Part shown: positions 1 to 10,268 of the stretch, piece after piece
Numbering within the stretch: position 1 is the stretch's first letter
Layout: each line of letters starts with the position of its first letter
Notes under the pieces: generated by a model
Databases searched by the model: none
What the model saw: only the letters and a program-made list of their open reading frames with translations
Told to the model about the DNA's origin: nothing
DNA from: Micavibrio sp.
GTDB taxonomy: Bacteria; Pseudomonadota; Alphaproteobacteria; Micavibrionales; UBA9664
Reading direction: 5' to 3'
Assembly: GCA_002699085.1 (NCBI GenBank)
Contig: PAAR01000016.1
Location: 62,001-126,000, forward strand
Length of the DNA: 64,000 nucleotides
Made by a program: the position numbers and the translations under genes

Positions 1-2
1 AA

Positions 3-2246
3 ATGAACCGCTTTAATAATGTAATTTTAGAGATTGAACGCACTATCGCCGCATCCGGCTTTTTGGATGGTGTGACACAAGGTTACCGCACCCTTAACAA
101 AACACTCGAAGACCCTGCGGTCGTGGATGCCGCGCGAGAATTAGGGCAAACATTAGGCTCTGCCATTGCAACAGCAGCGGAAGGCCTTGCGTTTCTGATA
201 GAAAATGCCGATTTGGCTGTCACGGCACTTGGAGTACTGGTGATTGCCCGCACAGTTGCGGGTGCGGTAACGCTTCTCAATGCATCCATTGCAAGTAATG
301 CAGGATTGATTGTCGGCCTTCACATGGCCAACAGCATTTCCACTGCCTTTGCCATCCGTCTTGTGGCGGTGGAAGCGGCAACCAAACTGGCAACATTGGC
401 GATGGTGGGATTTCGTTCTGCCTTAATGTTGGTGGGTGGCCCCGTGGGGCTGGCCGTATTGGCTGGTATTGCCGTTTTGAAACTCGCATCCGGTCATGAT
501 GCCGCAGCAAAAGCCGCCCGTGATCACGCCGAAGAATTAAAGGAGATCAAAGAAGAACTTGGCAAAACCGCCGAAGCCGCATCGGATTTAAGCGAGGCAT
601 TGAGTGAAAGTGAGAGCGTTTACCGTTTTACCAAGCAGCTGGAAACAGCCAAAGAAAATATCATCGATCTGCAAAAAGAATTAAAGTTCGGCGGCATAGG
701 TGGGTTTTGGGATCAATTTAGCCGTTTTGGCAAACCTCTTCAGAACGACCTTTACCAAATTCGCCAAGCCTTCAATCAGGGCAAGTTATCGGCGACGGAG
801 TATTCCGAAGCGTTATTCAAGCTGGCAACCAAATATCCTGACTTCGGTGAACAAGCTGAGGAAGTACAACGCCAAGTTTTTGCGTTACTGGCGGCAGAAC
901 GTGCCGCTAAAAAAGCCGCCGCCGCGCTGGATGAATTGCGGAATCCAAAAACCAAGAATGCTGCGCCAGATGCTCCAACGCCATCTGCCCCAGCAGAGGT
1001 GATCCCTGAATTATCGGACGCCGATAAAAAACGGATTACAGATCGCATCACGGAATTGCACGCAGAAGAACAAGCGCTTCAACGCTTAAATGCTGCACGC
1101 AATCAAGGCGAAACGGCAGTACGCCGTGCCATGATTGCCAATGAACAGGATCAGGCATTGCGTCGCTTGGGGCTGGATGTCACAGGCGCACAAAGTGATG
1201 AGCAAAAAGAATATGCCCAGCAGATTAAATCGCTGGTGGGTGATATCTATCAATTACAAGAAGCGGATAAAAGTTACCAAGACACCATCCGTGAAAATAA
1301 TAAGTTAGCGCAAGAACGTGAACGGCTGGTTGAAGATGTCCGCCAAAAATATGATGCGCTGGATACGTCTTTATCGGCGGCAATTAAACGTGCAGGTGAA
1401 TGGCGCAGTGAAGCTTTAACAGGTCTTGATAGCACCAAGGCGGGCTATGCTGATTTTGCCGCGCAGGTGGATGCGGTTTATAACGATATGATCGCCAAAG
1501 CTCGTGATGAGGATTTGCAAAATTCGAAACGCTGGGAAGACGGCATTAAACGCGGTTTGCAAAGCGTTATAGATGAAGCCGATGATATGGCGAGCAAAGC
1601 CGAGCGCGGTGTCACCTCTATGTTTAAAAGCATGGAAGATGCGCTGGTTAGTTTTGTTACAACGGGTAAGCTGGATTTTAAATCCATGGCTGATTCCATC
1701 ATCGCCGATATGGTGCGGATGCAAATCCAGTCCAGTATCACAAAACCACTGGCGGGTGCGCTGGGTGGTTTTCTGGGTGATATTGCAGGCTCAATCTTTG
1801 GTGCGCCTGCGGGCGCTGGCACGGCCTCCACAGCCACTGCTCACACTGGTGGTGTGATTGGCAACGACACTTTACGCATGCGCTCTGTCAATCCTGCGGT
1901 GTTTACAGGTGCGCCTCGTTTTCACACTGGCGGTATTGTCGGCAATGAAGTGCCGATTATCGCCAAACAAGGTGAAGCCGTCTTTACGCCAGGGCAGATG
2001 AAACTGCTGGGCGGAGCGCTGCAATCTAAGCCGAATGTGAATGTGTCGGTGCGTGTTGAAAACAATGCCAGCAATGCTCAGGCCAGAGCCGATGTTAGCC
2101 GTGACAGTGCAGGCAATATGGATTTGAAAATCATCATCGAGGAGATAGAAGGCAATTTATCGCGCAATATCGGACGTGGTGAAGGTCTAGCGCCAACGTT
2201 GGAGCGTCGCTACGGGCTTAACCCTGCGGCTGGGAGTTATAGGTAA
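3..2246 (+). CDS. phage tail tape measure protein (probably truncated at window edge)
   Basis: Long helical/Ala-rich protein; C-terminal 'GVTSMFKSMEDALVSFVTTGKLDFKSMADSIIADMVRMQIQSSITKPLAGALGGF' matches the lambda-type tape measure C-terminal pattern; followed by tail genes. Confidence 0.9.
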   Translation: MNRFNNVILEIERTIAASGFLDGVTQGYRTLNKTLEDPAVVDAARELGQTLGSAIATAAEGLAFLIENADLAVTALGVLVIARTVAGAVTLLNASIASNAGLIVGLHMANSISTAFAIRLVAVEAATKLATLAMVGFRSALMLVGGPVGLAVLAGIAVLKLASGHDAAAKAARDHAEELKEIKEELGKTAEAASDLSEALSESESVYRFTKQLETAKENIIDLQKELKFGGIGGFWDQFSRFGKPLQNDLYQIRQAFNQGKLSATEYSEALFKLATKYPDFGEQAEEVQRQVFALLAAERAAKKAAAALDELRNPKTKNAAPDAPTPSAPAEVIPELSDADKKRITDRITELHAEEQALQRLNAARNQGETAVRRAMIANEQDQALRRLGLDVTGAQSDEQKEYAQQIKSLVGDIYQLQEADKSYQDTIRENNKLAQERERLVEDVRQKYDALDTSLSAAIKRAGEWRSEALTGLDSTKAGYADFAAQVDAVYNDMIAKARDEDLQNSKRWEDGIKRGLQSVIDEADDMASKAERGVTSMFKSMEDALVSFVTTGKLDFKSMADSIIADMVRMQIQSSITKPLAGALGGFLGDIAGSIFGAPAGAGTASTATAHTGGVIGNDTLRMRSVNPAVFTGAPRFHTGGIVGNEVPIIAKQGEAVFTPGQMKLLGGALQSKPNVNVSVRVENNASNAQARADVSRDSAGNMDLKIIIEEIEGNLSRNIGRGEGLAPTLERRYGLNPAAGSYR

Positions 2247-2729
2247 ATGAGTGATATCACATGGCCATCAACATTGCCGTTACCAACGGTGCAAGGATAT
2301 GGCGTTCAGCCCGGCGAAGCGATTTTACGCACCGAGATGGAGGCAGGCCTTGCTCGTCAACGACGACGTTTTACCGATGTGCCGACGAAAGTATCTGTGC
2401 GCTGGATTATGCGGCGAGACCAATATGCCATTTTTGAAGGCTGGTATCGCTGGCATGCCCGTGAGGGGGCGAGCTGGTTTGCTATAACGCTTCTGGGTGG
2501 TCTTGGTCTTTTGGAGCAAGAAGCACGATTTACACGGCAGTTTTCATCACGGCTTTTGGCGGGTGGGACGCTTTGGGAGATTACATCGGAACTGGAAATT
2601 CGTGAACGGCCTGTTCTGGATGAAGGCTTGTTGAATTTGCTCCTCAGCGAAGATGCTCAAGGCATTATAACCGCTGGTGAAAACTTACATATTCTTGTGC
2701 ATCAGACTTTGCCGCTCCACCTTTATTAA
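2247..2729 (+). CDS. phage minor tail protein, hypothetical
   Basis: Starts 1 nt after the tape measure stop; syntenic with tail genes; 'RWIMRRDQYAIFEGWYRWHAREGASWFAI'. Confidence 0.6.
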   Translation: MSDITWPSTLPLPTVQGYGVQPGEAILRTEMEAGLARQRRRFTDVPTKVSVRWIMRRDQYAIFEGWYRWHAREGASWFAITLLGGLGLLEQEARFTRQFSSRLLAGGTLWEITSELEIRERPVLDEGLLNLLLSEDAQGIITAGENLHILVHQTLPLHLY

Positions 2730-2753
2730 CCACTTAACCAAAAGGAAGACATT

Positions 2754-3284
2754 ATGACCTTGCAGACCGATCTGCAGGATGCGGTGGCGCGTGTCCAAAC
2801 GGACAGCCAGCTCCTGCACAACATTGTCCACGGCGATGACCAGACAGAAGTGCCAACCGACGGCGGTAATGTCAAAAGTGCCGCCAAAGCTATCAAGGAT
2901 ATTGAGGATGGCATACAGGCCGGACTAACCGACCTTGGCGCATCAGCTGATCAGTTGAACAACGCTGTATCACAAACCGAAACCTATCGGGATGAAGCGC
3001 AATCTTCTGCCCAGTCAGCCTTGCAAACAGCCAATGCCCTTAATTTGCCAACCAACATTAACGGTCAGGCGGGAAAACTTCTGGCGGTCAAACAAGCTGA
3101 AGACGGGTTTGAGGTGATTGAATCCGTCGGGGTGTTTTACGGTCTGCGCGCCGATGGTTCAAAGCTCACGGCCATCACAGGGCAAGGCACATACAACGCC
3201 AATGATTTTGACACATGGTTCATCACGCTGCCAGGGGTGGATTTCAACATTAACGAGGATGGCCACCTCATTATCAATATTTAA
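2754..3284 (+). CDS. phage tail-fibre-associated hypothetical protein
   Basis: ORF with RBS, coiled-coil-like N-terminus, located between minor tail and tail fibre genes. Confidence 0.5.
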   Translation: MTLQTDLQDAVARVQTDSQLLHNIVHGDDQTEVPTDGGNVKSAAKAIKDIEDGIQAGLTDLGASADQLNNAVSQTETYRDEAQSSAQSALQTANALNLPTNINGQAGKLLAVKQAEDGFEVIESVGVFYGLRADGSKLTAITGQGTYNANDFDTWFITLPGVDFNINEDGHLIINI

Positions 3285-3300
3285 GAAGGAGGCAAATTAA

Positions 3301-4965
3301 ATGACACAGATCGATTTAGGCAATATCCGCATTAACTGGCGCGGAGCCTATAACAGCGCTGGCAATTACGTGCGCCATGATGCCGTTTCATACCAAGGCT
3401 CAAGTTATATCGTCAAACGGACAGTGTCCGCCGTCACCCCCGTTCAAGGCGATGATTGGGATTTGATGGCAGCAGGTACGGATCAGCTTTCCCAAGAAGG
3501 TGATTTGCTGATCCATAATGGTGCTATTCCTGTTCGTCTTGCCCGTGGCGGTAATGCTCAAGTCTTGCAGATGGTGGGCAATCAACCTGCTTGGCGGGAT
3601 CAATCGCTCGATCCGTCCCGCCGTGTTTGGAAACTTGCCAAGGTGAACGGCATGGGCGGTTGGTACACGCGTGTTTATCTCATGGCTGATGGCACGATCA
3701 AAGCCTGTGGTTATGGCGGGAATTATTCCAATGGGGATTCCAATGGCTCGCATATTTACACGCCAAAGCGTGTGGCAACGGATGATCCGGATGTACGGTT
3801 TGTGGATGTGTTCTCAGGCGGCATGCAGCATTATGCCTTAACCGCCGATGGCGAAGTTTGGTCATGGGGGTTTAACAATTACGGACAGCTAGGACATGGC
3901 AATACCATTAATTTAGCGGTGGCCAAGCGTATTGAGTATTTTGTTCAAAACAATATCCAGATCGCCAAAGTTATCCCCGGTCGCCCGAATTATTACGACC
4001 ATGCCTGCACTTATTTCTTAACCACTGATGGCCGCGTTTATGCCTGCGGGATTAACAGTAACGGCAATCTTGGCAACGGAACATCCGCAAATCAATATAC
4101 GCCTATTCGCTGCGGGGCGCTGACCAATATTGTCGATGTCGCCACATCTGGTCTGCCCCATACGACATATGCCGTGCAAGATGACGGATCGCTCTGGGTT
4201 TGGGGCTATAATGGATATGGACAGCTCGGCCTTGGGGATACGACCAATCGGGAAACCCCCATTTTGCATCCCGCCTTTAATAATGTGATCAAGGCGTTGC
4301 CATCTTGCGGGTATAACACCGCTGGCTCTGGCCCGACAGGTTCCGGTCTTGTCTTATTAAGTGACGGTACATTATGGAGCGCTGGATATAACGGCAATGG
4401 CGCATTGGGGTTGGGCGATACAACGCAACGGACAAGTTTCACACAAATTATGCTACCCGCCGTTACCTTCACAGATATTTTTGTGGGCGATGGTCGCTAT
4501 GCAAGCGGTGGGGGCATTACCAATCAGGGTGATGTTTACCTCTGGGGGTATAACGCCTACGGCCAGTTGGGAACGGACAACACAACCAACCAACTCTCCC
4601 CGCAAAAACCAGCAGGAAGCTTCCAAGGTAATGTGACAAAGGCCGCCTTTGGCGGTGGGTGCAGCTATGAGGGCTGTATCCTGCAAGCAGGCAATGATCT
4701 ATGGGGCGCTGGGTATTCCGGCAATGCCAATCTGGGGATTAACAGCTTTGCCGCCACCAATAATACATTCCAACGCGTGCTTGGGCAGTCCGGCGTGATC
4801 GAGGACTGGAATTGTTATGGCCAAGGTACAGCCTCATGGGGGCTGGGCGTTTTGTATGACGACGGGCGCGTGGATGCTTGTGGTGACAATAACTCCTACG
4901 GCGAAACAGGCACACAAGTCGGCAATCTGCATGACGTAGCAACATTAACCAATGTCATTTTCTAG
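3301..4965 (+). CDS. tail-fibre-like protein with RCC1 beta-propeller repeats
   Basis: Repeated 'ALTADGEVWSWGFNNYGQLGHGNT', 'VQDDGSLWVWGYNGYGQLGLGDTTNRETP', 'VYLWGYNAYGQLGTDNTTNQLSP' = RCC1 repeats; N-terminus resembles tail-fibre attachment modules ('WRGAYNSAGNYVRHDAVSYQGSSYIVK'). Confidence 0.85.
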   Translation: MTQIDLGNIRINWRGAYNSAGNYVRHDAVSYQGSSYIVKRTVSAVTPVQGDDWDLMAAGTDQLSQEGDLLIHNGAIPVRLARGGNAQVLQMVGNQPAWRDQSLDPSRRVWKLAKVNGMGGWYTRVYLMADGTIKACGYGGNYSNGDSNGSHIYTPKRVATDDPDVRFVDVFSGGMQHYALTADGEVWSWGFNNYGQLGHGNTINLAVAKRIEYFVQNNIQIAKVIPGRPNYYDHACTYFLTTDGRVYACGINSNGNLGNGTSANQYTPIRCGALTNIVDVATSGLPHTTYAVQDDGSLWVWGYNGYGQLGLGDTTNRETPILHPAFNNVIKALPSCGYNTAGSGPTGSGLVLLSDGTLWSAGYNGNGALGLGDTTQRTSFTQIMLPAVTFTDIFVGDGRYASGGGITNQGDVYLWGYNAYGQLGTDNTTNQLSPQKPAGSFQGNVTKAAFGGGCSYEGCILQAGNDLWGAGYSGNANLGINSFAATNNTFQRVLGQSGVIEDWNCYGQGTASWGLGVLYDDGRVDACGDNNSYGETGTQVGNLHDVATLTNVIF

Positions 4966-4974
4966 GAGGCTTTT

Positions 4975-5433
4975 ATGAACCTAAAATCTTATTTGCAGAC
5001 CCGCGCGCCGGTTTTTACCGAAAGTGAAATCGCGCCCATCCATCTGGCGGATCTGAACGGACGGCATTATTACGCTTTTGCCGAAGATGTCACCCCGCCA
5101 TCGGGTGGCAAGGCTGTGCCTGATAACAAGCTGAAGGACGTTATTTCAAACAGCCAGTTGATCCGCCAGATTAAGGAAGAGGCTGGTCGACGTATTACGG
5201 ACATTGCGCCCGTGTGGAAACAGCAAAATGCGTTGGCAGATTTGTATCTGTTGGGTGATCGCACCGACCTGACCGAAGCCGAACAAGAAACGCTTACCAA
5301 AGCGCAAGATTTGCTGGCACAGGTGCAAGTGTTGCGTCAGCGTTCAAACGCCATCGAAGCCTCATTCTTAAACGGTGTGGCGGTGGATTATCTGACCGAT
5401 AAAGCTTGGGGGGAGTCTGAGGATGCCGAATAA
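4975..5433 (+). CDS. phage hypothetical protein (tail-fibre assembly-like)
   Basis: Intact ORF in tail operon. Confidence 0.5.
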   Translation: MNLKSYLQTRAPVFTESEIAPIHLADLNGRHYYAFAEDVTPPSGGKAVPDNKLKDVISNSQLIRQIKEEAGRRITDIAPVWKQQNALADLYLLGDRTDLTEAEQETLTKAQDLLAQVQVLRQRSNAIEASFLNGVAVDYLTDKAWGESEDAE

Positions 5434-5965
5434 TGCTTTATCAGAAGCCTTGCGTGAAGCCTATGCCTCTGCACCCAGTGACGTCGTAATTTTGCACACG
5501 CTGGAGCTGCGCCATCCGTCCTTTATCGATGATGATAACCAGCCGATGGCCATTCGCGTGGTGCGGGATAATCAGAATTTGACCGCCCGCATGGAAGCGA
5601 CAGCCCCGCTCAATGCCGGTGAGATGGTCGAATTTATCGCCATGGGGTTTGATCTGGAATTACCCCCTGTTGATACTGCGCCTGTGCCAGAAATTTCCAT
5701 CACGCTGGATAATGTCAGCCGTGAGATCGTGACGCATTTGGATCGGGCAGCAGAAAGCCAAGATAAAATCGAAATCACTTACCGCCCGTATTTGTCAGAT
5801 GATTTGGAAGGGCCGCAAATGGACCCGCCATTTACGCTAGTATTAACGGAGGTCAGTGCTGATGCTTCTCGTGTGACCGGTAAGGCCCGCATGCTCGATG
5901 TCGGGAATAAAGCCTTCCCATCAGAAACTTATAACGCTTTACGTTTTGCAGGGCTGACGCGATGA
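5423..5965 (+). CDS. DUF1833 family phage tail protein
   Basis: 'HTLELRHPSFIDDDNQPMAIRVVRDNQNLTARME...PEISITLDNVSREIV' typical of DUF1833; overlaps neighbouring tail genes. Confidence 0.8.
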   Translation: MPNNALSEALREAYASAPSDVVILHTLELRHPSFIDDDNQPMAIRVVRDNQNLTARMEATAPLNAGEMVEFIAMGFDLELPPVDTAPVPEISITLDNVSREIVTHLDRAAESQDKIEITYRPYLSDDLEGPQMDPPFTLVLTEVSADASRVTGKARMLDVGNKAFPSETYNALRFAGLTR

Positions 5966-6366
5966 CACATTGGGCAACAGACTATATCGGCAAGCCGTGG
6001 GTTGTCGCATCGGACGGGCCTGAGGCTTATGACTGCTGGGGCTTGGTGGTGGCGATCCATAAACGCCTTTATGAGCGGGATTTAACCATTATCCCTGTGC
6101 AGGAAAACAACCTGCGTCAGCTGATTAAAACCATTGATGCCCATCCGGAGCGGGCAAATTGGGATGTGGTGCATAAACCGATGGAAGGTGACATTGCCCT
6201 GATGCGTCAATCTCGCCATCCGATCCATGTCGGGATCTGGCTCGATATTGACGGCGGCGGAATGCTCCATTGCATGCAAGGCGCAGGCGTTGTGTTTCAA
6301 AATCTGCATAGCCTGTCTCTCACAGGCTGGAAAATCGAAAATTATTATCGCTACATTGGGGAATAA
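5962..6366 (+). CDS. NlpC/P60-type tail assembly peptidase
   Basis: 'YIGKPWVVASDGPEAYDCWGLVVAIHKRLY' catalytic Cys context and 'HPIHVGIWLD' His context. Confidence 0.85.
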   Translation: MTHWATDYIGKPWVVASDGPEAYDCWGLVVAIHKRLYERDLTIIPVQENNLRQLIKTIDAHPERANWDVVHKPMEGDIALMRQSRHPIHVGIWLDIDGGGMLHCMQGAGVVFQNLHSLSLTGWKIENYYRYIGE

Positions 6367-6368
6367 CC

Positions 6369-8624
6369 ATGGCGCAAATTGCCATTCATCATAATCCGTT
6401 TCATCTGCATCAAAATGTTGATCTGTTTGAACCGAATGTCGGGCAAACCGTGCGTGGATGGTTGGACGACCATGGAATCGTAGAATTCTCAAAGCCAACT
6501 TTATGCCTTGTGGATGGCGAGCCTGTTTTGCGGAAAGACTGGCCGCTGGTGGTGATTACCAAAGATACGGTGGTTAGCTTTATCGCTTTACCGCAAGGCG
6601 GTGGTGGTGGCAGTAAAATTCTACGCACAGTTCTAACCATTGCCGTGATGGTGGCCGCTCCTTATGCGGGTGCAGTACTGGCAGGAACGCTGGGTGTCAC
6701 TAGTGCGATTGGAACATCATTATTAACGGCAGGGATAGCTCTCGCTGGATCGGCGCTGGTCAATGCGCTTATTCCGCCACCGATGCCAAGCTCTGCCATC
6801 AGCAATTATAATGCGACCAGTCCCAGCCCGACATATTCTCTGCAGGCACAAGGTAACCAAGCCCGTCTTGGTGAGCCGATCCCTGTTGTGTATGGGCGGC
6901 ATGTTGTTTATCCCGATTTTGGGGCAACGCCTTATGCAGAGTTCGTGAATAATGACCAGTTTTTATTCCAGCTCCATGTCATCGGTCAGGGCGAATACGA
7001 TATTGAAGCCATCCGCATTGAAGATACGCCGATCAGCTCTTTTGATGAGATTGAGTACGAAATCATCCAGCCCGGTGGGAACGTAACACTCTTTGATACC
7101 GATGTTGTAACTGCGCCTGAAATCGCAGGACAAGAGCTTCTTTCTACTGGTGACGGTGGGGATTGGGTTGGGCCGTTTGTTGCCAATCCATCTGAAACCC
7201 TGACAACGCTTTTGGCGCTGGATATGATCCTGCCAAAAGGTTTGTATTACGCCAATGACAGTGGCGGTCTCAATAACCGCACGGCTTCATGGGATATTGA
7301 AGCGCGTTTGATTGATGATGACGGCTTGGCGCTGGGCGGTTGGTTTAATCTCGGCTCAGAAACCATCACAGACAACACCAACACCGCTATTCGAAACACT
7401 TATAAATACCCTGTGCCTGCCGGACGCTATGAAGTGCGCGCTATTCGCACCAATGCCAAGGATATGTCAGCTCGTGCAGGAAGTGATCTCAACTGGAATG
7501 CGCTCAAAGCTCATCTGGTCCACGATGATGATTTTGGCAATGTCACGCTGCTGGCCATGAAAATGCGTGCAACGGATAATCTATCGCAACGCTCATCACG
7601 AATGGTGAATTGCATCGTCACCCGTAAATTGCCGATTTGGGATAGCGTGGCCGGCTGGTCTGCACCGCAAGCCACACGATCCATTGCATGGGCGTGCGCC
7701 GATATCCTCAAAAGCAGCTATGGCGCAAAACTGGAAGACAGCCGTATCGATTTGCAGGCACTGGTGACCTTGGAGGCAATATGGAGCACACGCGGGGATA
7801 CATTTAACGGCGTGTTCGACCGCAAACTCACTGTGTGGGATGCGTTATCACAAGTGGCTCGCTGTGGCCGTGCCGTTGCATTCTTACAGGGCGGACTGGT
7901 GCGGTTTGTGCGGGACGAGCCAAAAACCCTTCCTGTGGCATTGTTCTCACCTCGTAATATCGTCAAAGGCAGTTTCAAAATCGATTATGTGATGCCGGGG
8001 GAAGATACTGCGGACAGTGTCACGGTTGAATTCTTCAACGAAAAAACATGGAAACCCGATGAGGTGACAGTCAGCCTGCCAGATAGCAGTGCCGACCAAC
8101 CTGCGACCGTTTCGCTCTTCGGCAGTACAGACAAAAACCATGCCATTCGAGAAGGCCTCTATATGGCCGCCGCCAATCGCTATCGCAGACGGATGGTGAG
8201 TTTCAAAACGGAGCTGGAAGGTTTGATCCCGACCTATGGCGATTTGATCGCCATATCCCATGATATGCCGCGCTGGGGCGAAGCCGGTGATATTACTGCC
8301 TATGAGTATCCATATTTAAACTTGTCAGAGGGCGTGAGTTTTACTGAAGGTGATAGCCATTACATCGTGCTGCGTAAAAAAGACGGATCGGTTAGTGGGC
8401 CGTGGCTGGTCACCGCAGGTGCAAATCAACGACAAGTCATGCTGGGCGAAGAATTGGACTTCACACCCTACACAGGTAGTGAGAAAGAGCGCACGCATTT
8501 TGCCTTCGGTATCGGTGAACAATGGGGAGTCCTTGCCCGTGTGACCGCCGTCAAACCGCGCGGTGATCTGGTCGAGATTGCCAGCGTTGTCGAAAACCCT
8601 CTGGTCCATACAGCGGATCAATAA
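6369..8624 (+). CDS. phage tail tip / host specificity protein (TipJ/gpJ-like)
   Basis: 'QARLGEPIPVVYGRHVVYPDFGATPYAEFVNNDQFLFQLHVIGQGEYDIEAIRIEDTPI' is the TipJ-family signature; hydrophobic N-terminal segment; position after NlpC/P60. Confidence 0.9.
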   Translation: MAQIAIHHNPFHLHQNVDLFEPNVGQTVRGWLDDHGIVEFSKPTLCLVDGEPVLRKDWPLVVITKDTVVSFIALPQGGGGGSKILRTVLTIAVMVAAPYAGAVLAGTLGVTSAIGTSLLTAGIALAGSALVNALIPPPMPSSAISNYNATSPSPTYSLQAQGNQARLGEPIPVVYGRHVVYPDFGATPYAEFVNNDQFLFQLHVIGQGEYDIEAIRIEDTPISSFDEIEYEIIQPGGNVTLFDTDVVTAPEIAGQELLSTGDGGDWVGPFVANPSETLTTLLALDMILPKGLYYANDSGGLNNRTASWDIEARLIDDDGLALGGWFNLGSETITDNTNTAIRNTYKYPVPAGRYEVRAIRTNAKDMSARAGSDLNWNALKAHLVHDDDFGNVTLLAMKMRATDNLSQRSSRMVNCIVTRKLPIWDSVAGWSAPQATRSIAWACADILKSSYGAKLEDSRIDLQALVTLEAIWSTRGDTFNGVFDRKLTVWDALSQVARCGRAVAFLQGGLVRFVRDEPKTLPVALFSPRNIVKGSFKIDYVMPGEDTADSVTVEFFNEKTWKPDEVTVSLPDSSADQPATVSLFGSTDKNHAIREGLYMAAANRYRRRMVSFKTELEGLIPTYGDLIAISHDMPRWGEAGDITAYEYPYLNLSEGVSFTEGDSHYIVLRKKDGSVSGPWLVTAGANQRQVMLGEELDFTPYTGSEKERTHFAFGIGEQWGVLARVTAVKPRGDLVEIASVVENPLVHTADQ

Positions 8625-8654
8625 TTTTAATCAAAAACTACAGGAGTAAAAAAC

Positions 8655-8918
8655 ATGTCCCTTGCTGAATGGGGCCTGCTGTTTGGCGTGCTTGCCAACA
8701 GCATCGGCCTTTTAATTGCGCTGGTTAAAATCGTCGCGTGGATTTCATCACACATCGCCACGGTCAACGAGCGCCTCAATAACCTCGAAAACCAAGTCAA
8801 TAACGACATCACCGGTCGTAAAGTCGTCGGTGAAATGCGTCAGGACATCGCTGTCATCAAAACCCAGATCACCGATATTCGAGACGATCTGAAGGCGATG
8901 CGTACCCCAATCAATTAA
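8655..8918 (+). CDS. small phage membrane protein (lysis-cassette accessory)
   Basis: N-terminal TM helix followed by coiled coil; next to holin and endolysin. Confidence 0.5.
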   Translation: MSLAEWGLLFGVLANSIGLLIALVKIVAWISSHIATVNERLNNLENQVNNDITGRKVVGEMRQDIAVIKTQITDIRDDLKAMRTPIN

Positions 8919-8954
8919 CCAACCACCACCCAAAACCATGAAAGGAAAAATATC

Positions 8955-9434
8955 ATGCTGACATTACTTGGAAGCCTGCTGGGCTTTTTATCATCCGCGT
9001 TTCCGGATTTCTTAAAACTTTGGCGCGACCATTCAGACCGTAAACACGAACTGGCTATACTGGATCGGCAAATGGAGGCACAACGCCAAGGCCACACACA
9101 ACGCCTCGAAGAAATACAGGTGCAGGCCGATATTGCCGAAAGCAACGCGCTATACAGCCACGCAAGCCAACCCAGTGGCGTGAAATGGGTCGAGGCTCTG
9201 CGGGCATCGGTGCGTCCGATTATCACCTATGCGTTTTTTATTCTGTTCGCCACAGTGAAAACCGCCGCTCTGTTCAAGCTATTGGATCAGGGTGTCGGAA
9301 TTACCGATGGACTGATTGCTGTGTGGGATGGCGAAACACAGGCATTATTTGCTGCAGTCATGTCCTTCTGGTTTGGTCAGCGCGCCTTGGCGAAATTTCG
9401 TTATCACGGCCCTTCGGGTCGCTCAAATCCTTGA
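8955..9434 (+). CDS. phage holin, 3TM family-like
   Basis: Charged coiled-coil N-terminus then 'WVEALRASVRPIITYAFFILFATVKTAALFKLLDQGV...LFAAVMSFWFGQRALAKF', resembling GTA/phage 3TM holins. Confidence 0.75.
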   Translation: MLTLLGSLLGFLSSAFPDFLKLWRDHSDRKHELAILDRQMEAQRQGHTQRLEEIQVQADIAESNALYSHASQPSGVKWVEALRASVRPIITYAFFILFATVKTAALFKLLDQGVGITDGLIAVWDGETQALFAAVMSFWFGQRALAKFRYHGPSGRSNP

Positions 9435-9522
9435 TAAATAGCATCTTATTCACTTGATAAGCTTCGGGAAAGAAGCGTTACTGTTACTCACAAAAAGCAA
9501 TTGAAAACAAGGATATAGAACA

Positions 9523-9816
9523 ATGAGCAAACTATTTTACAAGGCGATGATCGAAGACATTCAAAACGATAAATGCACCGATGCAGAGCTGGAGGCTCTG
9601 CTCGATGCTTTTGAATATACGGTCAAGAAAATGGCCCCCACGCTGGCTCGAAAATCTTGGTATGCGATGGAGGATTACGCCACATCCAAGCAGCGCGGCA
9701 TCGACCGTTTTAATTTGACGCTGGAGCGCAAGGATGTCCTCGGGCAAGAGCAATGGCACGGCGCATTTGAATACGGCAGTAAAAAACTCAAAATCATAGG
9801 AACATTGGAAAAATGA
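9523..9816 (+). CDS. phage hypothetical protein
   Basis: ORF between holin and endolysin, 4-nt overlap with endolysin start. Confidence 0.5.
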   Translation: MSKLFYKAMIEDIQNDKCTDAELEALLDAFEYTVKKMAPTLARKSWYAMEDYATSKQRGIDRFNLTLERKDVLGQEQWHGAFEYGSKKLKIIGTLEK

Positions 9817-10268
9817 GACATATCACTCAAAATGGAATTGACCTAATCAAACGGTTCGAGGGCTTCTCTCGGACCGTTTATTTTTGCCCTGCTGGTTATC
9901 CGACCATAGGCTACGGCCATGTAGTCAAGCCACATGAGGATTTCTCAGCAGGCATTGATGAAGCACAGGCAGAAGAGCTGTTACGCCAAGATGCTATTAT
10001 CGCCGAGCGTGCTGTTTTGCGTCTGATTAATGTACCACTCACAGACGGTCAATTTGATGCGCTGGTATCATTCACCTATAATCTGGGCGGCGGGGCGCTT
10101 CAACGCTCTACACTGCGCCGTAAAATCAACCACGAAGAACACGCCGATGTACCAGAGCAATTCATGCGCTGGGTTTGGGCGGGTGGCCGGAAATTGAAAG
10201 GGCTTGTTCGCCGGAGAGAGGCGGAAGTTAAACTTTATATTTATCAATGTTTACAACTTGAAGGGTAA
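9813..10268 (+). CDS. phage endolysin, GH24-type lysozyme
   Basis: 'GIDLIKRFEGFSRTVYFCPAGYPTIGYGHV' and 'LTDGQFDALVSFTYNLGGGALQRSTLRRKIN' match T4-lysozyme-like family. Confidence 0.93.
   Translation: MRHITQNGIDLIKRFEGFSRTVYFCPAGYPTIGYGHVVKPHEDFSAGIDEAQAEELLRQDAIIAERAVLRLINVPLTDGQFDALVSFTYNLGGGALQRSTLRRKINHEEHADVPEQFMRWVWAGGRKLKGLVRRREAEVKLYIYQCLQLEG

Noticed and set aside
1416-1837. Antisense ORFs in the tape measure gene and other tail genes
   Set aside because: Shadow ORFs in high-GC coding sequence with no recognisable domains
3838-4920. DNA-level tandem repeat in the RCC1 gene
   Set aside because: Repetition is at the protein level (RCC1 repeats); nucleotide units are diverged
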